From CAYNJW01 sp964397665 (GTDB taxonomy: Archaea > Nanobdellota > Nanobdellia > Pacearchaeales > GW2011-AR1), in the NCBI GenBank assembly GCA_964397665.1, contig CAYNJW010000005.1, forward strand, positions 1 through 41,332: a stretch of DNA of 41,332 nucleotides. Reading direction: 5' to 3'. Positions 22,957-33,900 of this stretch are shown one piece after another (the first letter of the stretch is position 1; each line of letters starts with the position of its first letter). The notes under the pieces were generated by a model. The model did not search any database and was not told where the DNA came from. It saw nothing but the letters and a program-made list of their open reading frames with translations. The position numbers were made by a program, and so were the translations under genes.

Positions 22957-23491
22957 TAAAAAAGCACAAGTTGCTTCAACTCTTGGTTGGTTTGTCGCTA
23001 CATTAGTTATTTTTTTAATTTTATTAGTCTTTTTATTTTTTTCAGGCGTTGTCGGTGTTCAAAAATTCGCAAAAAATTCATTTATAGATATTCATTTAAA
23101 CGAAGGTGGACAAAGGAATCTTGTTAGTATGAGATTTTTAACTTTTGTTTTAGAAAGTGATTTTAAAGGTGAAAAATTAAGGAAAATTCTCAGTAGGGCA
23201 AATTTTTTTGTAACTAAAGGTACTGAAGAAGCTTATCGTGCTGGAAATTCAGAAGAAAATTATGGAGATATTTTAAAAGAAATTTTAAATAATAAGAACT
23301 TTTTTGAAGCTTCTTGTTATGATTATTTAGTTGTTCTTCCAAATAATCTTTGTTTTTTTAGTTTTAATGGTGAAAAGGGAAGTAGTGATTTTTCTTCTTT
23401 ATCTAAAGAATTCTTTTATAAAATTCTTCCAATTAATTTTTCAATAAATGGTAAAACACAAATTAAATTTTTAGCTAAACGGATTTGTTAA
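22946..23491 (+). CDS. Pilin-like membrane protein
   Basis: The 181-residue protein begins MKLDKKA/QVASTLGWF with a hydrophobic helix to about residue 34 and an outer domain with three cysteines (ASCYDY, NNLCFF and a C-terminal Cys). The KKA/Q site is a good class III prepilin site. It overlaps the previous gene by 11 bp and the next starts 1 bp after its stop. The family is not recognised. Confidence 0.75.
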   Translation: MKLDKKAQVASTLGWFVATLVIFLILLVFLFFSGVVGVQKFAKNSFIDIHLNEGGQRNLVSMRFLTFVLESDFKGEKLRKILSRANFFVTKGTEEAYRAGNSEENYGDILKEILNNKNFFEASCYDYLVVLPNNLCFFSFNGEKGSSDFSSLSKEFFYKILPINFSINGKTQIKFLAKRIC

Positions 23492-23492
23492 A

Positions 23493-23969
23493 ATGGTAAA
23501 GAACCATAATCTGATTTTGAATTATTCATATCAAAAAAAAGGGGCATTACCTTCAACAGTTATTTTTGTAATTCTTACTCTTGTTTTGACAATTTCAGCA
23601 TTAGGGATTTACAGTACAAATTTTGGTAAATTAAATGTTGAATTTCAAGGACCAAACACTCTTGAAGAATTAAATGTAAGAGAGAATCTTGCAAAGTATT
23701 ATATTTTTACTATTGGGAGTGACTTGTTATCTGAGAATTTATTGACAGCTAATAACTTTAAAAGTAATTTTTTAAAATTACATTTCAAAGAACAATTTTT
23801 AAAAGATTTACAGAATACAATTTCAGAAGGAAAGTTTAAAATCACTGGGGAGAAGTTTGAGTTAATTGGGAAAGGTTTTTTATTCAAGCTTGAAAATGAA
23901 AAATTTAAAGTTAATCATTTTTCAAACCTTAAAGTTAGGTTTATTAATTATAGTATAAAAGATAATTAG
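23493..23969 (+). CDS. Pilin-like membrane protein
   Basis: This 158-residue protein has a longer polar start ending in YQKKG/ALPSTVIFV, then a hydrophobic helix to about residue 40 and an outer domain without cysteine. It is the last gene of the pilin-like run; its stop codon abuts the stop codon of convergent fen1 with no base between. The family is not recognised. Confidence 0.73.
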   Translation: MVKNHNLILNYSYQKKGALPSTVIFVILTLVLTISALGIYSTNFGKLNVEFQGPNTLEELNVRENLAKYYIFTIGSDLLSENLLTANNFKSNFLKLHFKEQFLKDLQNTISEGKFKITGEKFELIGKGFLFKLENEKFKVNHFSNLKVRFINYSIKDN

Positions 23970-25001
23970 TTAAAAGAATTCATTAAGTCCTTTTTGTTTT
24001 TTCTCTTCTTCAGCAGCATCTAATCTTAAAAGCCCAGATAGAATTCTATTTTCTGAAAAATCATGTTTGAGTAAAATCTCTTTTATTTTTTCTTTATTTG
24101 GTTTTTTAAATTCTAATTTTTCTCTTTTTTTATCATTATATCTTTTAAATTCTTCAAAAATTTCTTTCCAGTTAAATGCTAATTCATATTTTTCTGAATT
24201 TTCTATTTTCTTAAATATTTCCACAGGTGTTTTATTTTTTTTTACAATTTCTAATGCCCTTTTTTGTCCTATTCCCCTTACACCACCAGGATTAAAATCC
24301 GTTCCAACAAGAATACCTAGGCAGATTAATTGTTCTTGAGATATTTCCAACTTTTTTAATAATTTTTCTAGATCTACTAATTCTATTTTTGTATCTATGT
24401 AAAGTCCATTTGATGATTTTCTTTTTCTAGATAATGTTAAATTCCTAATTAATAGTGGGGTCCCATAGAGGAGAGAATCATAATCTTGTGAAGCTGAGGC
24501 CCAAGCATTGTTGTTTATAACTTGGTGAGCTGCTTCTGCTTCTCCTTCTCCAATAGATTCAATTACTGGAATTCCTAAGGCACTTAATAATTTTTTGCTG
24601 TCGGAGATTATTTCATCAGTAATTTTAACAAATTGTTGAGAATATTTCCTCATTTCTTTTAAATCTTTATTTGATTTAGCTTCATTATATTTTTCTTCTG
24701 CTTTTCTTTTTAGTTCCTTTCTTCGACTAATCTCCACCCCTTTTAATTTATTTGGTTTTCCATCGAATACATAAACTAGTTTTATTCCTCTTGTTAAAAG
24801 ATTTATATTCCTATAAAATAATCCGGATAAGTGCGAAGTTGTATTTCCTTTGTTATCTTTCAAGGGAGTTCCATCTATTTGTCTTATTGTTGTTAAAAAT
24901 TGATATAAGGTATTCATTGCATCTATTGCAATTATTTTTCCTTTCAAATCGTTTAATTCGATTTCCTTTCTTGGAATTATGTCAGATATTTGAACACCCA
25001 T
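23970..25001 (-). CDS. fen: Flap endonuclease 1
   Basis: This 343-residue structure-specific nuclease removes 5' flaps during Okazaki fragment maturation. The N region (GKIIAIDAMNTLYQFL) and internal region (IGEGEAEAAHQ, SASQDYDSLLYG, GTDFNPGGVRGIG) supply the metal-binding acidic residues. The C-terminal QKGLNEFF is a clear PIP box for PCNA. Length is normal. It is divergent from polB, and the same TATA element at about 25023-25030 can serve both. Confidence 0.96.
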   Translation of the reverse strand: MGVQISDIIPRKEIELNDLKGKIIAIDAMNTLYQFLTTIRQIDGTPLKDNKGNTTSHLSGLFYRNINLLTRGIKLVYVFDGKPNKLKGVEISRRKELKRKAEEKYNEAKSNKDLKEMRKYSQQFVKITDEIISDSKKLLSALGIPVIESIGEGEAEAAHQVINNNAWASASQDYDSLLYGTPLLIRNLTLSRKRKSSNGLYIDTKIELVDLEKLLKKLEISQEQLICLGILVGTDFNPGGVRGIGQKRALEIVKKNKTPVEIFKKIENSEKYELAFNWKEIFEEFKRYNDKKREKLEFKKPNKEKIKEILLKHDFSENRILSGLLRLDAAEEEKKQKGLNEFF

Positions 25002-25022
25002 GAAATAAACTGTTGGCTAAAG

Positions 25023-25030
25023 TTTATAAT
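25023..25030. promoter_or_regulatory. Shared TATA box of fen1 and polB
   Basis: TTTATAAT is a TATA box readable on both strands. Its centre lies about 25 bp from the fen1 start codon (25001, minus) and about 26 bp from the polB ATG (25052, plus). Both genes would then be leaderless from one element. No other TATA-like site lies at the right distance for either gene. Confidence 0.6.
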
Positions 25031-25051
25031 GATTTTGTTATTGTTATTTGG

Positions 25052-27355
25052 ATGAAAGGATTCATTATTCAACCGACATATACTAATTTAGATGGACAGA
25101 CTTATGTTTTATTATTTGGAAGATTAGAGAATGGTGAAAGTTTCGTATCTAAACACTTATTTAATCCTTATTTTTTTGTTAGAGAAAAAGATTTAGATAA
25201 CTTAGAAGCTTTAAATTTGAATGTGAAAAAAGAAGATTTTCATAATTTTCAAGGGGAAAAGGTAGTAAAGATTATTTTTGAATTACAATCTGAAATGAAT
25301 AAAATCAGAGGATTAATTCATGATTTAGAGATAGATACTTATGAAGCAGATTTGAAGCCTCATTATAGATTTATGATGGACAATGAGTTGTTGGGTTCAG
25401 TAGAATTAAATGGGGAATATGATTTTTCTGATAGGGTCGATAGGATTTATAATAATCCTGAGATATTTCCTAGTGATTTTGTACCGACATTGAAAACTTT
25501 ATCGATAGATATTGAAGCTGGAAAAGATGAGGGGGAATTATTTTGTATCGGACTTTCTTCTAAAAATTATAAAAAATGTTTTATAGTTGGAAAGAAGAAT
25601 TTAAAAGATAGTGTTTTTTGTGAATCTGTTGAAGACTGTTTAGAAAAATTTAAAGAAGAATTAATTTCATTTGATCCAGACATTATTACTGGCTGGAATG
25701 TTATTGATTTTGATTTTGTATATCTTAAAAAATTATTTGAAAAATTTAATATTAGATTTGATCTTGGTAGGACAAATGATAAATCAAAGATACGTGTTGA
25801 ACAAGATTTCTTTAAAAATTCTAAAATGGAAGTTTCAGGGAGAGTTGTTTTAGACGGTCTTAATTTTATAAAAGACCCATATATTAAGGAGGCCCCATCA
25901 ATTAAAGAAAAATCTTTTGAGTCGTATACTTTGGATAATGTGGCAATGCAAATGATTGGGAGAGGTAAATTAATTAAAGGAAAAGAAAGACATGAAGAGA
26001 TTATTGAGAATTATTTAAACGATCCACAAAAATTAGTTGATTATAATTTGATAGATTGTGAGTTAGTTTATGAAATTTTAGAGAAATCTAAAATGATTGA
26101 GTTAGCAATTGAGAGGAGCCAGTTGACAGGAATGCCTTTGGATAGAATTGGTTCTTCAATTGCTAGTTTTGATTCACTTTATATTAGGGAGGCTAGAAAA
26201 TTAAATTTAGTTTCTCCGACAACTAGATTTATTCAAAAAGCAGAAAGAATTAAAGGAGGGTTTGTTATGTCCCCAAAGCCAGGGATTTATTATAATGTTC
26301 AAGTTTTTGATTTTAAATCAATGTATCCTTCAATAATTCGAACTTTCAATATCGATCCAGCCTCTTTTTTGAGTACTAATTCTAAAGGGTGTATCGAAGC
26401 ACCGAATGGTGCATGTTTTAAAAATTCAGAAGGTTTGTTACCAAAGATTATTGAAAAGTTACATTTTGCTAGGGAACTAGCAAAAAAAGAAGGAAGGGAA
26501 TTTTCAAGTTATGCTATTAAGATTATTATGAATTCTTTCTTTGGTGTTTTAGCAAGCCCAAATTGTAGATATTTTAATTTAGATATGGCAAATGCTATTA
26601 CAAATTTTGCACAAGATTTGATTAAAAGAACTTCTTTAGAAATTGAGAAAAAAGGTTTAAAAGTTATTTACGGAGATACTGATTCGGTTTTTGTAGATAC
26701 AAATTTAGAAGAGAAAAAAGCGAAGATAGTTGGAAAAGAAATTGAGATTGAAATAAATGAATTTTATAAAAAGTATGTTTCTAAGAATTTTAATAGAAAA
26801 TCTTTTTTGGAATTAGAGTTTGAAAAATTGTATTCTTCATTACTTTTTCCAAAAAACAGAGGAACAGGAAATGGGGCAAAAAAAAGGTATGCAGGTAAGT
26901 TAACGAATGGAGAAATTCAGATCACAGGATTAGAAGCAATAAGGGGCGATTGGACTGAAGCAGCCAAGGAATTTCAGATGAGGCTTCTTGAAATTATTTT
27001 TGATAAAAAAGATTCTAAGAAATTTATTAAAGAATTTATTGATAACTTAAAATCTGGAAAAATGGATTTAAAATTGATTTATAGAAAACAGCTTCGAAAG
27101 AATTTAGAAGAGTATACAAAAACAACTCCACCACATGTAAAAGCGGCAAGAAAATTAAAGAAATTAGAAGGGAATATTATTGAATATTTCATTACTCTTG
27201 ATGGTCCAGAGCCAGTAATTATTAGAACACATAAATTAGATTATAATCATTATATTGATAAACAAATAAAGCCTATTGCAAATTCAATTCTTGATTTATT
27301 TAATTTAAACTTGGATGAGGTTCTAAGTGGCGAAAAACAACAAACATTATTTTAG
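25052..27355 (+). CDS. polB: DNA polymerase family B
   Basis: This 767-residue replicative polymerase has a proofreading exonuclease (LSIDIEAG near 148, then GWNVIDFDFVYL) and polymerase motifs DFKSMYPSIIR (A), KIIMNSFFGVL (B) and YGDTDSVF (C). The C-terminal KQQTLF may be a short PIP box for PCNA. The frame is open 13 codons further upstream with a TTG start, but the ATG at 25052 begins the typical MKGFIIQPTY start of the family and lies about 26 bp after a TATA element. It is one chain, unlike the split polymerases of some archaea. Confidence 0.96.
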   Translation: MKGFIIQPTYTNLDGQTYVLLFGRLENGESFVSKHLFNPYFFVREKDLDNLEALNLNVKKEDFHNFQGEKVVKIIFELQSEMNKIRGLIHDLEIDTYEADLKPHYRFMMDNELLGSVELNGEYDFSDRVDRIYNNPEIFPSDFVPTLKTLSIDIEAGKDEGELFCIGLSSKNYKKCFIVGKKNLKDSVFCESVEDCLEKFKEELISFDPDIITGWNVIDFDFVYLKKLFEKFNIRFDLGRTNDKSKIRVEQDFFKNSKMEVSGRVVLDGLNFIKDPYIKEAPSIKEKSFESYTLDNVAMQMIGRGKLIKGKERHEEIIENYLNDPQKLVDYNLIDCELVYEILEKSKMIELAIERSQLTGMPLDRIGSSIASFDSLYIREARKLNLVSPTTRFIQKAERIKGGFVMSPKPGIYYNVQVFDFKSMYPSIIRTFNIDPASFLSTNSKGCIEAPNGACFKNSEGLLPKIIEKLHFARELAKKEGREFSSYAIKIIMNSFFGVLASPNCRYFNLDMANAITNFAQDLIKRTSLEIEKKGLKVIYGDTDSVFVDTNLEEKKAKIVGKEIEIEINEFYKKYVSKNFNRKSFLELEFEKLYSSLLFPKNRGTGNGAKKRYAGKLTNGEIQITGLEAIRGDWTEAAKEFQMRLLEIIFDKKDSKKFIKEFIDNLKSGKMDLKLIYRKQLRKNLEEYTKTTPPHVKAARKLKKLEGNIIEYFITLDGPEPVIIRTHKLDYNHYIDKQIKPIANSILDLFNLNLDEVLSGEKQQTLF

Positions 27356-27446
27356 TCAGCATAAACTACTTAAAAATAATAAATCAAAAGGTTTTTAAAG
27401 GCATTTTTCGACTTTTTTTTATCAAAACTTTATAAATATTCTGTAT

Positions 27447-27653
27447 ATGCACGTATTACAACCGAAACACACAAAAATAAGTAAGGAAGAGTTGGCGAAG
27501 CTTCTTGAGAAATATAATATTTCAGTAATTCAGTTACCAAAGATATCTAAAAAAGATCCTGCTGTTCCAGAGGGTTCTGAAGTTGGTGATGTTGTTAAAA
27601 TTGAGCGTAAGACAGAAGAAGGAGAACAAAATTATTATAGGGTGGTGGTATAG
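27447..27653 (+). CDS. rpoH: RNA polymerase subunit H (Rpb5-like)
   Basis: The 68-residue subunit matches archaeal RpoH over its length: HVLQPKHTKISKEE at the start and KISKKDPAV, GDVVKIERK near the middle and end. It is the first gene of the RNA polymerase operon and ends directly before the rpoB start codon, with GGTGGT just before it as ribosome site. A T-rich run at about 27403-27420 between polB and rpoH probably ends the polB transcript. Confidence 0.95.
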   Translation: MHVLQPKHTKISKEELAKLLEKYNISVIQLPKISKKDPAVPEGSEVGDVVKIERKTEEGEQNYYRVVV

Positions 27654-30600
27654 ATGGTTTTTGAGAAAAATGTGAAAGTTGATAGGAACCATGTATTAAT
27701 AAAAGATTATTTTAAAAATCATTCATTAGTTGAGTCAAATATTATTTCATTTAATAATTTTATAAATGAAAGAATGCAAGAAATAGTTGATGAGTTAAGT
27801 GCAGGTTTACCAAAAGAAGAATTTGAAATTAGACTAGGAAAGATAACTGTCGGAAAGCCAGACCTTGTTGAGGCAGATGGTTCTAAGAAATTAATTACAC
27901 CAGCAGAAGCAAGACTTAGAAATTTAACATATTCAGCACCAATTAATATAGAAATTACGATTAGATATGAGGGACAAATAGAGTCAGCAGAAGTGCAGTT
28001 AGGTAGAATTCCCGTTATTGTGATGAGTGATGCTTGTAATTTAAAAGGATTATCCAAAGAGGAGTTAGTTGAGAAATATATAGATCCGGCAGATACTGGT
28101 GGATATTTTATTATTAATGGTAATGAGAGAGTGATAGTAATGGCTGAAGATTTGGCATCTAATCAAGCTTTTATTGAGAATTCAAAAACAAAGGGATTTA
28201 TGTTGAGACTATTTTCTCAAAGGGGAGCATATAAAATTCCTGTAGCTTTACAAGAAAATAAGGACGGAATATTGCATGTTTCTTTTTCAAGATTTAGAGA
28301 GATTCCAGCAGTATTATTATTAAAAGCTTTAGGAATGGTTTCAGAACAAGAGATTTCACAAAGAGTTGCAAAACAAACAGATAGTTTAATTGTTAATTTG
28401 TATGAGTTTGCAGATATTGGTGATCAGAATGATGCTTTGATGAAACTTGCTGAAATGGCTTCATTACAAGGTACACAAAAAGAAATTTTAGACAGAGTTA
28501 AACAAAGATTAGATTCTTATTTTTTACCACACATAGGTGTTGATAAAGATTCAAGAGTTGAGAAGTCAAAAACTCTTTGTAAATTAATTAAGCAATTTTA
28601 TGTTTCTAAAGAAAATCCTCATGAAGCAATGACAGATAAGGATCATTATTCAAATAAGAGAGTTAGACTTTCAGGAGACTTATTATCAGATTTATTTAGA
28701 GTAAATCTAAACATCCTATTGAGGGAAATTCAACATTCTTTACAGAAGACTGTTAAGAGGAGAAGATTTTATTCTATCAAAACAATTGCAAAATCAACTT
28801 TATTTTCACACAGGATGGAGAGTGCAATTGCAACAGGTTCTTGGATTGGTGCAAGATCTGGAGTTACACAGAATATGGATAAGACAAACAAATTTTCTAT
28901 GATGTCCCAGTTACAGAGAGTTGCTTCAACATTACCTGGAGAACAAGAAAATTTTGCTGCAAGAACCTTACATCCAACACATTATGGAAGGTTTTGCCCA
29001 ATTGAAACTCCAGAAGGAACTGAAATTGGTTTAAGAAAAAATCTTGCTATGCTTTCAAAAATTTCTACAAGAGTTTTAATTTCTGACGAAGAGATTGTTA
29101 AGATTTTAGAAGAGGAAGGAATGAGTGATGATAAAGGAAAGGATATTGATATTTTTTTCAATGGAAGATTTGTTGGCCATTCGTTTTCAGGTTTAGAATT
29201 TGTTGATAAAGTAAAATTAAGAAGAAGAAATGGAGATTTACCAATTGAATTAAGTTTAAGATTTGATAAATTTTTAGATACAGTATTTATTTCTACAGAA
29301 ATTGGTAGAGTTTTAAGACCTTTAATTATTGTTGAAGAAGGGAAATCCAAATTGACTGAAGAACATATTAAGTTAGTTGAACAAGGAACTTTAAATTGGG
29401 AAGGTTTAATTAAAGAAGGTGTTATTGAATATTTGGATGCTGCCGAAGAGGATAATGCGTTAGTTGCTTTATATAACGAAGAAATTACTAAGAATCATGG
29501 CTATGTTGAAATAGATCCTATAGATTGTTTAGGGATTATAACTTCAATGGTTCCATATGGAAATCATGATCAATCTGCTAGGTTAATGAGGGGTTCTAAA
29601 ACTCAGAAACAATCTTTAGGTATTTATACTGCTAATTTTCCAGTAAGAATAGATACGGATGTTTCAATATTGCATTATCCACAAAAACCGTTGGTTAGAA
29701 GTTTTATTTATGATACTCTTGATGTTTACCCTGCTGGACAGAATATTGTAGTTGCTATTATGCCTTATGAAGGATATAATATGGAAGATGCAGTCGTTTT
29801 AAATAAGGCTTCAATAGATAGAGGATTCGGGAGAAGTTCTTATTTTAGACCATATAAGTCAACAGAGTTGAATTATGCTGGAAGATTAAAAGATGAAATT
29901 ACAATTCCAGATAAAGATATTGCAGGTTATAGGATTGAAGAGAAGTATAGGCATTTAGAAGATGATGGTGTTGTTTATCCAGAAGCAAATCTTGGAAATG
30001 GGGAAGTTGTTATTGGGAAAGTGAGTCCTCCAAAGTTTTTATCAGAAGCAAGAGAAATTTCTATACAATCTAAAAAAGAAAATAGTACAATAATGAAAGG
30101 TGAAGAAAAAGGAACTGTTGATGGTGTTTTTATTACTCAAGATAAACAAGGTGATAAAATTATCCAAGTTAGAATGAGAGATTTAAGGAAACCAGAATTG
30201 GGAGATAAATTTTCAACACCACATGGTCAGAAAGGTATTGTAGGGTTTTTAGCAGAAGATGAAGATGTCCCATTTACAGCAGGCGGTATTAAACCTGATT
30301 TGATTTTCAACCCACACGGAATTCCTTCACGTATGACTATCGGTTATTTAATGGAATTACTTGCAGGAAAAGTTGCAGCTTTATCTGGTGAGATTGCAGA
30401 TGCTTCTGCGTTTTCAGGAACAGAATTAAGTACTCTTGAAGATAATATGAAGAAAATGGGTTTCAGATATAATGGTAAGGAGACACTTTATAATGGGATT
30501 ACTGGTCAAAAAATGCCTGTAAAGATTTTCGTTGGAAATATGTATTACTTGAAGTTAAAGTATATGGTTTCCAATAAGTTACATGCAAGGGCAACAGGAA

Positions 30601-30932
30601 AGATTGCTTTATTAACAAGACAACCAATCGAAGGAAGATCGAGGGGTGGAGCTTTAAGGTTAGGTGAGATGGAACAACAAGCATTAGTAGCACATGGTGC
30701 ATCTTTATTACTTAAGGAAAGATATGACTCAGACAAAGTAGTATTACATATTTGTGAAAAATGTGGTGGAATAGCTACTGAAGACAATATTCGTGGAAGA
30801 GTTGTTTGTTCTCTTTGCGGGTCTAATCAAACAGAGCCTGTAGAGATGTCTTATGCTTTTAAGTTATTATTAGAAGAACTTCAAGGATTACATTTATTAA
30901 CCAAATTAAATCTTAAAAATAAGTATGAATAA
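27654..30932 (+). CDS. rpoB: RNA polymerase subunit B, single chain
   Basis: At 1092 residues this is the undivided second-largest subunit (B'' and B' in one chain; these are split in many euryarchaea). It includes GYNMEDAVVLNK near 709, the GQKGIVG segment near 858, the GGLRFGEME-like GGALRLGEMEQQ near 1000, and a C-terminal zinc ribbon CEKCGG...CSLCG. It starts immediately after the rpoH stop and overlaps the rpoA start by one base in TAATG. Confidence 0.97.
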   Translation: MVFEKNVKVDRNHVLIKDYFKNHSLVESNIISFNNFINERMQEIVDELSAGLPKEEFEIRLGKITVGKPDLVEADGSKKLITPAEARLRNLTYSAPINIEITIRYEGQIESAEVQLGRIPVIVMSDACNLKGLSKEELVEKYIDPADTGGYFIINGNERVIVMAEDLASNQAFIENSKTKGFMLRLFSQRGAYKIPVALQENKDGILHVSFSRFREIPAVLLLKALGMVSEQEISQRVAKQTDSLIVNLYEFADIGDQNDALMKLAEMASLQGTQKEILDRVKQRLDSYFLPHIGVDKDSRVEKSKTLCKLIKQFYVSKENPHEAMTDKDHYSNKRVRLSGDLLSDLFRVNLNILLREIQHSLQKTVKRRRFYSIKTIAKSTLFSHRMESAIATGSWIGARSGVTQNMDKTNKFSMMSQLQRVASTLPGEQENFAARTLHPTHYGRFCPIETPEGTEIGLRKNLAMLSKISTRVLISDEEIVKILEEEGMSDDKGKDIDIFFNGRFVGHSFSGLEFVDKVKLRRRNGDLPIELSLRFDKFLDTVFISTEIGRVLRPLIIVEEGKSKLTEEHIKLVEQGTLNWEGLIKEGVIEYLDAAEEDNALVALYNEEITKNHGYVEIDPIDCLGIITSMVPYGNHDQSARLMRGSKTQKQSLGIYTANFPVRIDTDVSILHYPQKPLVRSFIYDTLDVYPAGQNIVVAIMPYEGYNMEDAVVLNKASIDRGFGRSSYFRPYKSTELNYAGRLKDEITIPDKDIAGYRIEEKYRHLEDDGVVYPEANLGNGEVVIGKVSPPKFLSEAREISIQSKKENSTIMKGEEKGTVDGVFITQDKQGDKIIQVRMRDLRKPELGDKFSTPHGQKGIVGFLAEDEDVPFTAGGIKPDLIFNPHGIPSRMTIGYLMELLAGKVAALSGEIADASAFSGTELSTLEDNMKKMGFRYNGKETLYNGITGQKMPVKIFVGNMYYLKLKYMVSNKLHARATGKIALLTRQPIEGRSRGGALRLGEMEQQALVAHGASLLLKERYDSDKVVLHICEKCGGIATEDNIRGRVVCSLCGSNQTEPVEMSYAFKLLLEELQGLHLLTKLNLKNKYE

Positions 30933-33900
30933 TGGTAGTTAAACCGATTAAAAAACAAGTAAAAAGTCTTCAGTTTAGTCTTTACTCTCCAGAACAAATA
31001 AAGAAAATGTCTGTTGCAAAAATTGTTACACCAGAACTTTACGATGTTGATGGTTATCCAGTAGATGGTGGTTTAATGGATTTAAGATTAGGTGCTATAG
31101 ATCCAGGAGTTAGATGTAGAACTTGTGGTGGTAGGCTTAAGGAATGTTTGGGACATCCAGGGATGATAGAATTAGCAAGACCCTTAGTACATATTAAATA
31201 TCTGGCGATTATTGATAGAGTTCTTAGAAGTACTTGTGAAGCTTGTGGGAAGGTATTGCTTGATGAAGTTGATAAGACTAAAGAAGAAGATGTTAGGAAG
31301 AGAAAAGCAAAGGATGGTAAGAAATGTCCTCATTGTGGTATTATTCAAGAGAAAATAAGAATTGAAAAACCTTCAGCAATTAAAGTTGGAAAGAGAAGGA
31401 TGTTTCCATCAGAAATAAGGGAAAGATTAGTTAAAGTTCCAGATGAAGATTTAGAATTATTGGGAATAGATCCAACTACATTAAGACCTGAGTGGGGGAT
31501 TTTGACTTATCTTTTAGTTCCACCAGTTACTGTTCGTCCTTCAATTACTTTAGAATCTGGACAGAGGTCTGAAGATGATTTAACACACAAGTTATCAGAT
31601 ATCATTAGGGCTAATCAAAGATTGTGGGAAAATCTTAATGCAGGTGCACCAGAAGTTATAATTGAAGATTTATGGGATTTATTGCAATATCATGTTACAA
31701 CTTTTTTTGATAATTCAATTGCAAGAATCCCTCCTGCAAGACACAGAAGTGGTCAACCATTGAAGACAATTACAGAAAGGATTAAAGGAAAAGAAGGTAG
31801 AATTAGAAAGAATCTTGCAGGTAAAAGAGTTAATTTTTCTGCTAGAACAGTTATTTCTCCAGATCCAAATTTAAAAATTAATGAAATCGGTGTACCCTTT
31901 AGTGTGGCAAAAATCATCACAGTTTCTGAGAAGGTTAATAGTTTAAATTTAAAAAGATTAAAAAATCTAATTCTCTCTGAAAATTATCCAAGTGCAAATT
32001 ATATTGTTAGGCCAGATGGTAAAAGAAAAAAAGTTACTGAAGATTTAAGAGAAGATTTAGCAGAAGAAATTGAGCCAGGTTATTCTGTAGATAGACATTT
32101 GGTCGATGGAGATGTTGTTCTATTTAACAGACACCCATCATTACATAGAGCCTCATTAATGGCACATTTTGTAAAAGTATTACCTTATAAAACTTTTAGA
32201 ATGCATCCAGCAACTTGCCAACCTTATGGTGCTGATTTTGACGGTGATGAGATGAATATTCATGGTCCACAGACAGAAGAAGCTAGATCAGAAGCAGAGA
32301 CATTGTTGAATGTAAATAATCATTTAATTTCTCCTAAGAATAATACCAATCTTCTTGGTTGTATTGGTGATTCAGTTACTGGAAGTTATGTTTTATCTGA
32401 AAATGTTGTTTCAAAAGAAGAAGCTTCTCAGATGTTACATCAAGTTGATTTAAAAGAATTTTCATTATCAAAAGAGAATAAAGGTAGCGCTGTTTTTAAT
32501 CAGATTTTACCAAAAGAATTAAGAGATGAGAATTTAGGGTTGATAGATTCAAAGTTATTTGGTGTTGAAGAAGGTGAAATGCTTAAGAAATTAGATAATG
32601 AAGTTGGTAGGGAAGAAACTATTGAGATTCTGAGGAAGGTTTTTGCTTTAGGAGTAAATTTCCTATCAAGAACTGGATTCACAATATCTATTGACGATTT
32701 AGATGTATCACAAGAAGTTAAGGATGAAACTGAAAAAATTATTAAAAAAGCTGAGAAGAAAACTCAAGAAGTTATTGAAGCATTTTATAATAAAACTTTA
32801 GAAATTATTCCTGGTAAGACTTCTGAGGAAACTAGGGAGATTAAGATTTTACAGATTTTGAATAGTGTTAGAACAGATATAGGTAAGTTTGTAAAAGTAC
32901 ATTTTCCTGAAGATAACTCTGTTAATAAAATGATAAGTTCCGGTGCTGGAGGTAATATTTTGAATATTACTCAAATTGCTTGTTCAGTTGGACAGCAGGC
33001 ACACGGTGGAGGAAGAATAGACTTCGGATATACAAATAGGACTTTAAGTTTTTTTGAGAGGGAAGATTTAACACCTAAAGCTAAAGGATTTATTTATAAC
33101 TCGTTTATTAGTGGTTTAAGACCTGAAGAGTTTTTCTTTGGAGCTATGACTGGTAGAGATGCTTTAATGGATACAGCATTAAGAACTCCTAAGTCAGGTT
33201 ATTTATACAGAAGACTTGCAAATGCTTTACAAGATTTAATAGTTGAATATGATGGCACTGTTAGAGATGCTTCAAAACATATTGTACAATTTAAATATGG
33301 TTATGATGGTTTTGATGTTGCAACTGCACATAAGAAGCAAGCTATAGCACCAGGTGAAGCTATTGGGATTGTTACTGCTCAGTCTTTTGGAGAATCTTCT
33401 ACACAGATGGTATTGGATGTTTTCCACTCAGCAGGTGTTGCAGAGATGCAGGTTACACAAGGATTACCAAGGTTAATTGAGATTTTAGATGCAAGGAAAA
33501 AGCCTTCAACTCCAACCATGGAAATTTATTTAAATAAAGAACATAATGTTGCAGAGAAAGCTAGGATTGTTGCTGAGAAAATTAAAGAAGTTAAATTGAA
33601 AGAAATTTTAACCGAAATTGATGTTGATTTTGGAGAAAAGAAATTAAAGATGGCCATAGATGAAAAAGTTTTAAAGAGTGTGCATCTTTCAATAAATGAA
33701 GTAATTAATAAGTTAGGTGATGAAGGTTACAAAATTAAGAAAAACGGATTTAATTTAACTATAGAATTTGGGGAATCAACATTTAAAGAAATTTATCAAG
33801 TTAAAGAAAAAATTAAAGAGTTAATAATTTCTGGTGTTAAAAATATAGAACAAGTTCTAGTTGTTAAGAGAGATGCAGATTATGTTATTTTAACTGCAGG

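Noticed and set aside
23960..23975. Frame error joining the last pilin-like gene and fen1
   Set aside because: The two genes are convergent and their stop codons simply abut; both proteins end normally, with fen1 ending in a PIP box.
25013..25051. TTG start for PolB 13 codons upstream
   Set aside because: The TATA box lies within this stretch, and the ATG at 25052 begins the usual PolB N-terminus.
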